Assembly (NCBI RefSeq): GCF_000988165.1
Contig: NW_020169402.1
Coordinates: 1 to 11,212, forward strand
DNA length: 11,212 bases
Direction: 5' to 3'
Source: Vairimorpha ceranae
Lineage: Eukaryota > Microsporidia > Nosematidae
Shown: piece by piece, positions 6,476-11,212 of the stretch
Layout: each line of letters starts with the position of its first letter
Numbering within the stretch: position 1 is the first letter of the stretch
Program-made: the position numbers and the translations under genes
The notes under the pieces: model-generated
The model's database searches: none
Told to the model about the DNA's origin: nothing
Seen by the model: only the letters and a program-made list of their open reading frames with translations

Positions 6476-7144
6476 ATGTTTAATACCACCAATATGGCGA
6501 CTTATGATAAAATTTTTCTTCAATTAAGAAATGAAGAAAAAGATGACCCACAACAGTTCATAGAGGACTTGTTGGAGGTGGGTAGATTGAACGAACTCGG
6601 TGAGGGTAAGCTAATACTCATGTTCAAGATGTCTCTTGGGGAAGAGGCAAAGGATTGGATGGTAGCACAGCCGTTGGGATTGAGCTTTGAAGAGATATTG
6701 AAGTCATTTGGGATGATATTTGTTAGTAATATAGCTCTTAAAGCCAGTACTGATAAACTATCAACACTTAAATTCGCTGGAGGATCAATTCTCAATTATC
6801 TGGATAGGATGGCTAGGAAGGGCATCGTCCCAGAAGACGTTCTGATTGCTCTTGTGTTAAAAAAACTGCCATGCAATTTAGCTAATATCGTACTAGTCAA
6901 TAATAAAGATGGCTTATCATGGGAATATTTATACAGAGCTCTGAGGAATGTGAAGACAGTGGAGGAGCCGAGGTACATGGAGGTATCTAGTGGGGCACCA
7001 ATGGAAATAGATGCAGTGAGAAAGAAATCTTGGCAGCAAAAGGGTTTTAAGAAAGAAAATAACAGGAAGATTGAGTGTTTTATTTGCGGACAGTAGGGCC
7101 TTGTCGTAGCACAATGTAAGTTTAACAATTTTCGTAATAATGCT
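6476..7144 (+). pseudogene. Ty3/gypsy Gag, with TAG inside the zinc knuckle
   Basis: The ATG at 6476 opens a 206-codon frame ending in TAG 7094-7096. The helical middle (FIEDLLEVGRLNEL, then LSTLKFAGGSILNYLDRM) fits the capsid-type gag domain that packages element RNA in cytoplasmic particles. A basic stretch leads to CFICGQ, the first half of a CCHC zinc knuckle. The TAG falls inside the knuckle. Beyond it the same frame reads GLVVAQC, giving the last Cys at the right spacing but Leu where His is expected. The frame then stays open into the protease, so a single stop separates gag from protease. Losing both the reading frame and the zinc-binding His points to decay rather than regulated readthrough. 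A second ATG, seven codons on, is an alternative start. Confidence 0.9.
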
Positions 7145-7555
7145 TTGAGTAGAAAAAAAAAGAATCTAAGAGAAGTCGGGTCGGTGCAGATTGAGAAGAA
7201 TGAAGAGTTCAAGGAAGAAGAATTCAATAAATTTATTTTTAATTATACGCTCTTAAACAAGAACAAGAAGAGAGTTACGATAAAAACAGCTACACCACTG
7301 GGCTCAGATGCACAATTCAAAGTTCTAATCGACACGGGTGCAGAGGTGAACTTAATTAAACCAGAAGTAGTGCCAAAGAATGCGGTAATAAATCGTTTCA
7401 AACTACAACTTAGAGCAGCAAATGGGTCTAAGATAGGTATTATAGGCGAAGCCAAAATTAAGATTAATATCGAAAGATTCGTTTTTGAAGACATTTTTAT
7501 TATTACAAGAGACATAACGCTACGCTGCCGTGCATTATTGGATATGCCTTACTGA
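7145..7555 (+). pseudogene. Ty3/gypsy aspartic protease segment
   Basis: This stretch is in the same frame as gag and begins, after the knuckle, with a basic linker. It has no ATG of its own at the proper place and would be made as part of a Gag-Pol polyprotein. The catalytic signature VLIDTGAEVNLI has its Asp at 7331-7333, followed by the flap-like LRAANGSKIGIIGEA. Retroviral-type proteases work as dimers and cut the polyprotein. The expected C-terminal I-I-L/G-x-x-x-L block appears in the next frame (CIIGYALLNRYEI from 7531), so one base appears to be missing at about 7525-7535. The frame-matched end at TGA 7553-7555 is not the natural one. Confidence 0.88.
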
Positions 7556-8993
7556 ATAGGTATGAGATTGATTTAAAGTTTGGAAATGATAAGATGGAAA
7601 TTCGGTCAGGACATATAATAAAAGGAAACGCCATAGGACATCATAGGATTATTACTAACGATGACAAACCTGTTTTATCTCAACTGTATAAACTAGGAGG
7701 AGCAAAAGAAGAAATTTTATCGAAGATTGTAAAAGAGTATCTGAAACTGGGCATAATTCACCCCAGTGAAAGCGCATGGAGGAGTCTGATAATTGTAGTT
7801 CCAAAGAAGAATGGGGAACATAGACTTTGCATAGACTATAGAAGGTTAAATGATGCTACCATTAAAGATGCCTATCCGATGCCTCGTGTAGAAAAATTTA
7901 TTAATGCGTTAGAGGGAGCAACACACTTCACGAAATTAGGTACGGAATCGGGCTACCATTTAATAAATATGACACCCATAGATATTGAGAAGACAGTCTT
8001 TGCCTGTAGAGAAAGATTATTTGAGTTTGTGAAGATGCTTTTGGACTGGTTAATGGGCCAGCTACATTTCATAGGGCGATGAACAACATATTGAAGAAAT
8101 TTCTCTTTAAATTTGTAGTAGTATATATTGACGATCTACTGATTTATAGTAAGATAGAAGAAGAACATAAAAACATGTAATGGTGGTGTTAGAAAAACTT
8201 AGGGTGGTTGGTTTAAAGTTAAACAAAAAAATGTGAGTTCAATAAATCATCTTTAAAAGTATCGGGTCATATTATTTCGAAAGAAGGGGTGAGTGTGGAT
8301 AAAGAAGGGGTCAAGAGTATTGAAAAATTACCAATTGCTATTAGTAAGAAGAAATTACAATCCTTATTGGGATTGTATAATTACTGCTCTAAATTTATTG
8401 AAGGGAGTCATAAAATAATTAGCCCATTATTTGATATAATAAGACTTAAGGGAGAAAAAGAGAAGAGTTTCTGGAGAAATGCGGAGAGAAATAAAAGATA
8501 CATTAAAGAAAGCGATGAAAAGGACCGCTTTATTAACTATACCGAGTGTCACAGACAAGTTTGTATTAACGACGGATGCGTCGAGTGAAGGATGTGGTGC
8601 TACACTGGCACAAGTAATTAAGGGGAAGAGAAACTAATCGGGTATTATAGTTCGCTTCATTCAAAAACAGAAAAGAACTACTCTACAACAGAACAAGAAT
8701 TATTAGCTGTAATTAAAGCTGTACAACATTTTCGTGAATATTTATTGCTAGGGAAGTTTACATTAAAAACAGATCATCGGGCTCTTAAATATTTATTTAA
8801 GTCGAGAAATGTAAAGGCAAGGCTGGCGAGATGGTCATTAATCTTACAGGAATACGTTTTTGATATTGAATATATCACAGGCTCATCAAATTATGCAGAT
8901 TATTTGAGCAGAGAGTTCAACCGAGAGAACAAAAATGTTATGGAGATTAGTTTAAGAACCAAGAAGATTATCAAAAGAGAGGGGGGGGGTTAG
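7531..8993 (+). pseudogene. Ty3/gypsy reverse transcriptase and RNase H, broken
   Basis: RT copies element RNA into DNA, and RNase H removes the RNA strand. The RT part reads LGIIHPSESAW, VPKKNGEHRLCIDYRRLND and DAYPMPRVEKF up to 8042. It continues one frame over as [14 protein letters not shown] and [13 protein letters not shown]; the catalytic YIDD is at 8124-8135. Motif A, normally a L-D block, reads KLGTESGY, so the catalytic Asp is Gly (GGT 7939-7941), which would kill polymerase activity even without the frameshifts. A KLQSLLGLYNYCSKFI connection follows. RNase H residues appear as LTTDASSEG (about 8566), STTEQELLAV and KTDHRALKYL (8760-8790). Frames change near 8043, 8178, 8230 (A7 tract), 8487 and 8620. 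The segment ends at a run of nine G (8981-8989), where the frame shifts again into integrase. Confidence 0.92.
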
Positions 8994-9796
8994 AACTGGT
9001 GAAATTTTATCATGATGTATTGGTTCACGAATCAAAACAAAGCATAAAGTATAATATTGGACGAAAATATACCTGGGAGAGAATGAATAAGGATATCGAC
9101 AATTATGTGGATCAATGTGAGATTTGCAAAAAAAGAAAAACCACAAAAGAAATTTAAGGATGTCATCCCAGTTCCAGCAAACAGGATAGGAGAAATTTGG
9201 GAAATAGATACAGTAGGGCCTTTTAGAGAAAGTGAACAGGGATACAAGTTTGTAGTAACGATGGTAGATCGTTTCTTTAAAATTGCGGAGGTGGTACCAA
9301 TTTACACCAAAGACACGAATACGATAGTCTATTTAGTAGATAAACATATAATAAGGAAGTATGGTGCACCGAAGGCTATTTTGTCTGATAATGGTAAGGA
9401 GTTCAAGAATAAAATTTGCGAAGATTATACTAAGGCAAAATGTTTCATTTGTAAATATGGGTCTTCTTATAAACCTCAAACAACAGACTTGATAGAACGG
9501 CTCAATAAGATAGAAAGGTTACAGAATTCAGAAAATTTGATTGGGCAAAATGTGTGCCTAAGGTAGTTAAAGCATACAACATGCAATCATATCATAGGGC
9601 TATAGGTTGTGCACCGATCGAACTTCTGGAAGGAATAGTCCTAAATCATATGGACAAACAAGAAGGCATTATGTTATCGAAAGATAAAAAGAAATTTAAT
9701 GAGGAGGCGCTAAAAAACTTGGATGTGTATAGACAAGAATATAACACGAGTCATAAAATGAATTTGGCGGACAATTATAACATAACTTGGTTATGA
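8990..9796 (+). pseudogene. Ty3/gypsy integrase, broken but with full D,D35E triad
   Basis: Integrase inserts the cDNA into the genome. The N-terminal zinc-binding HHCC region reads FYHDVLVHES then DQCEICKKRK (about 9000-9135). After a frame change at an A-rich run near 9130, the core runs 9135-9525. Its catalytic residues are Asp in WEIDTVGPF (9207-9209), Asp in LSDNGKEF (9387-9389) and Glu in TDLIERLNK (9495-9497). The last two are 35 residues apart, the classic D,D35E arrangement. A further frame change near 9525 leads to KCVPKVVKAYNMQSYHRA and a C-terminal tail ending at TGA 9794-9796. No chromodomain was recognised. The last few codons before the stop may already belong to the junction with the Helitron. 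Confidence 0.92.
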
Positions 9797-11212
9797 AACA
9801 TATGATTCATGGTCCCTGTGGGTCTGCGAATCCCAATGCACCGTGTATGGAAAATGGAATATGTACAAAGGGATTTTCTAAAGAATTTAATACACACACA
9901 AAGATCACAGAAGGCTATCCAGTTTATAGAAGAAGAGAGGGACAATGGTATAATTATAAAAATACAGCCATTAATAATATACATGTTGTTCCATACAATA
10001 AGTACTTACTTAAGAAGTATAACTGTCACATCAATGTTGAAGTCTGTACATCAATTAAATCTGTCAAATACATATTTAAATATGTTTATAAGGGATATGA
10101 CTGTGCTAATCTTAGGATGTATGACAACAATGAAATAGATCAGTATGTGAATACAAGGTATGTCGGTGCACCAGAAGCTATGTGGAGATTATTAGAATAC
10201 AAGATGCATAATAAATCACATGTTGTAATCAGGTTGCCAGTACACTTGCCGAGAGAACAGATGATTGTATTTGAAGAAGGAGCTGAAAGAGAACAATTAT
10301 TAAATGAATTAGACAAAGATACACAGTTGTCAGCCTATTTCAAATTACAAGAAGAAGATGAAGAAGCAAGAAGGTATTATTATACAGAAATCCCTCTGTA
10401 CTATGTATTTAAAAATGGTAAATGGCATAAAAGACAGAGATCTCAAGATAAAGTTATTACAAGAATGTATACTGTAAGTCCTACAGAAAAAGAAAGATAC
10501 CATCTTAGAATACTACTCCTTAATGTAAAAGGGGCAAGATCATTCGAAGAACTAAGAACATACAACGGTGTTGTATACAATACATTTGAAGAGGCTGCAT
10601 ATGCAAGAGGACTATTTATTAATGATAATGAATGGGTCAATGTATTAGATGAAGCATCTATGAATCAAACACCGAGCAGTATCAGGCAATTGTTTGCTTT
10701 CATCTGTATCTTTAATAGGCCACGTAATCCTTTAGAACTGTACAATAGATTTTTTGATGATATGACTGAAGATATACAAGATGATAAAGAAGGAAGATTG
10801 CTCTGTGATCTTGAAGAATACTTTAAGACACAAGGATTGTCACTTGAAACATTTGGTCTTCCCGATAGGGTTACTTCTAACTATCGTGATGAGATTGTAA
10901 GTGATGTTGATCTTGATCAACTTAATAAAGACATAGACATGTTAAATGCTGAACAAAAGAAAGCCTTTAATGGTGTGATAGAGTCACTAGATAAGAATGG
11001 TAAGCTGATATTTATAGACGGTCCTGCAGGCACAGGTAAAACATTTCTGTACAAGGTTATAACAAGATTCATAAGCAGCATGGGGAAAACAACAGTATCT
11101 ACAGCTACTACGGGAATTGCAGCAGACTTATTAGACAATGCTATGACAGTTCATAGTTGCTTCAAGTTACCAGTTCCATTGAATGATAACTCTGTATCTA
11201 GAATCAAGCAAG
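9784..11212 (+). CDS. Helitron Rep/helicase protein, truncated at both ends
   Basis: Helitrons transpose by a rolling-circle mechanism using one protein with a HUH Rep nuclease and a PIF1-like 5'-3' DNA helicase. The frame is open from just after TAA 9778-9780 to the window edge. In-frame ATGs lie at 9793 and 9802, but the protein is clearly N-truncated. Helitron homology begins with VMKHMIHGPCG, which in intact proteins follows the HUH motif, and no HUH is present. Counting from 9802, NPNAPCMENGICTKGF, GYPVYRRR, and VKYIFKYVYKGYD with the Rep tyrosines Y90 and Y94 are all present. The helicase starts near residue 380 with LNAEQKKAF, then the Walker A motif GPAGTGKT (residues 407-414) and an STATTGIAA block. 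Helicase motifs II-VI lie beyond the right edge. With no stop or frameshift in 470 codons, this is much less decayed than the adjacent Ty3. Without the HUH it could not nick DNA by itself. Confidence 0.93.

Larger units (their letters stand above)
6476..9796 (+). mobile_element. Ty3/gypsy retrotransposon body, inactivated, LTRs not seen
   Basis: Gag, protease, reverse transcriptase, RNase H and integrase occur in this order, which marks Ty3/gypsy as opposed to Ty1/copia. The coding body is about 3.3 kb and nearly complete, but interrupted by one in-frame TAG (7094-7096) and roughly nine frame changes (near 7531, 8043, 8178, 8230, 8487, 8620, 8985, 9130 and 9525). No long terminal repeat can be recognised on either side. 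On the right, Helitron coding begins at about 9784, directly after the integrase, so the 3' LTR is missing and not merely diverged. Confidence 0.93.

Noticed and set aside
7094..7096. Programmed readthrough of TAG between gag and protease
   Set aside because: The stop splits the zinc knuckle, the His is lost and many frameshifts follow, so decay is simpler.
6520..7515. Minus-strand frames of 61-143 codons opposite gag and protease
   Set aside because: They are shadows of the gag-protease frame, which has the protease signature and zinc-knuckle half.
8178..8235. Programmed ribosomal frameshifting at the A7 tract
   Set aside because: It lies inside the RT domain just after the YIDD block, where no frameshift is expected, and other shifts follow that no mechanism would explain.
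9809..10138. 109-codon frame overlapping the Helitron
   Set aside because: It is in another frame from the Helitron Rep residues, which continue uninterrupted through it.

Overview
This window looks like eukaryotic DNA made almost wholly of transposable elements. No host housekeeping gene, tRNA or rRNA is visible. The DNA is AT-rich, coding stretches have no introns, and the mix is a non-LTR retrotransposon (LINE), Merlin/ISXO2-like DNA transposons, Ty3/gypsy LTR retrotransposons and a Helitron. That mix, plus a CCC motif directly before the gag ATG at 6476, fits a TE-rich microsporidian genome (inference). An arthropod or other eukaryote is not excluded from sequence alone. || Layout. (1) Bases 1-3483, minus strand: a LINE with ORF1 (1573-3483, basic coiled-coil protein, 636 aa) and the first 527 codons of ORF2 (1-1583, APE-type endonuclease). 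ORF2 runs off the left edge before the reverse transcriptase. ORF1 and ORF2 overlap by 11 nt and both are open. (2) 3494-4255, plus strand: a Merlin/ISXO2-like transposase pseudogene split by three frame changes, with its 5' part missing where the LINE begins. (3) 4256-4800: AT-rich non-coding DNA with two perfect short hairpins, one placed like a Helitron 3' end read on the minus strand. (4) 4800-5865, minus strand: an eroded Ty3/gypsy gag-pol relic (zinc knuckle, protease, start of RT). (5) 5880-6295, minus strand: an eroded second Merlin-like transposase of a different lineage. (6) 6476-9796, plus strand: a near full-length Ty3/gypsy gag-pol with domains in canonical order (gag, protease, RT, RNase H, integrase). 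It is inactivated by an internal TAG, many frame changes and loss of the RT motif A aspartate. (7) 9784-11212, plus strand: a Helitron Rep/helicase protein, open to the right edge but beginning abruptly at the Ty3 junction without the Rep HUH motif. || The elements differ in age. The LINE and Helitron frames are clean, the plus-strand Ty3 and Merlin are recognisable but broken, and the minus-strand Ty3 and Merlin relics can be read only as short motif blocks. The genes do not act together as a pathway; the window is a nested and rearranged TE cluster. Its most notable points are the Ty3/Helitron junction with no LTR between, the LINE/Merlin junction, the LINE ORF1/ORF2 overlap with a long basic ORF2 leader, and the candidate minus-strand Helitron terminus near 4488. 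I did not find a convincing new defence or regulatory system.
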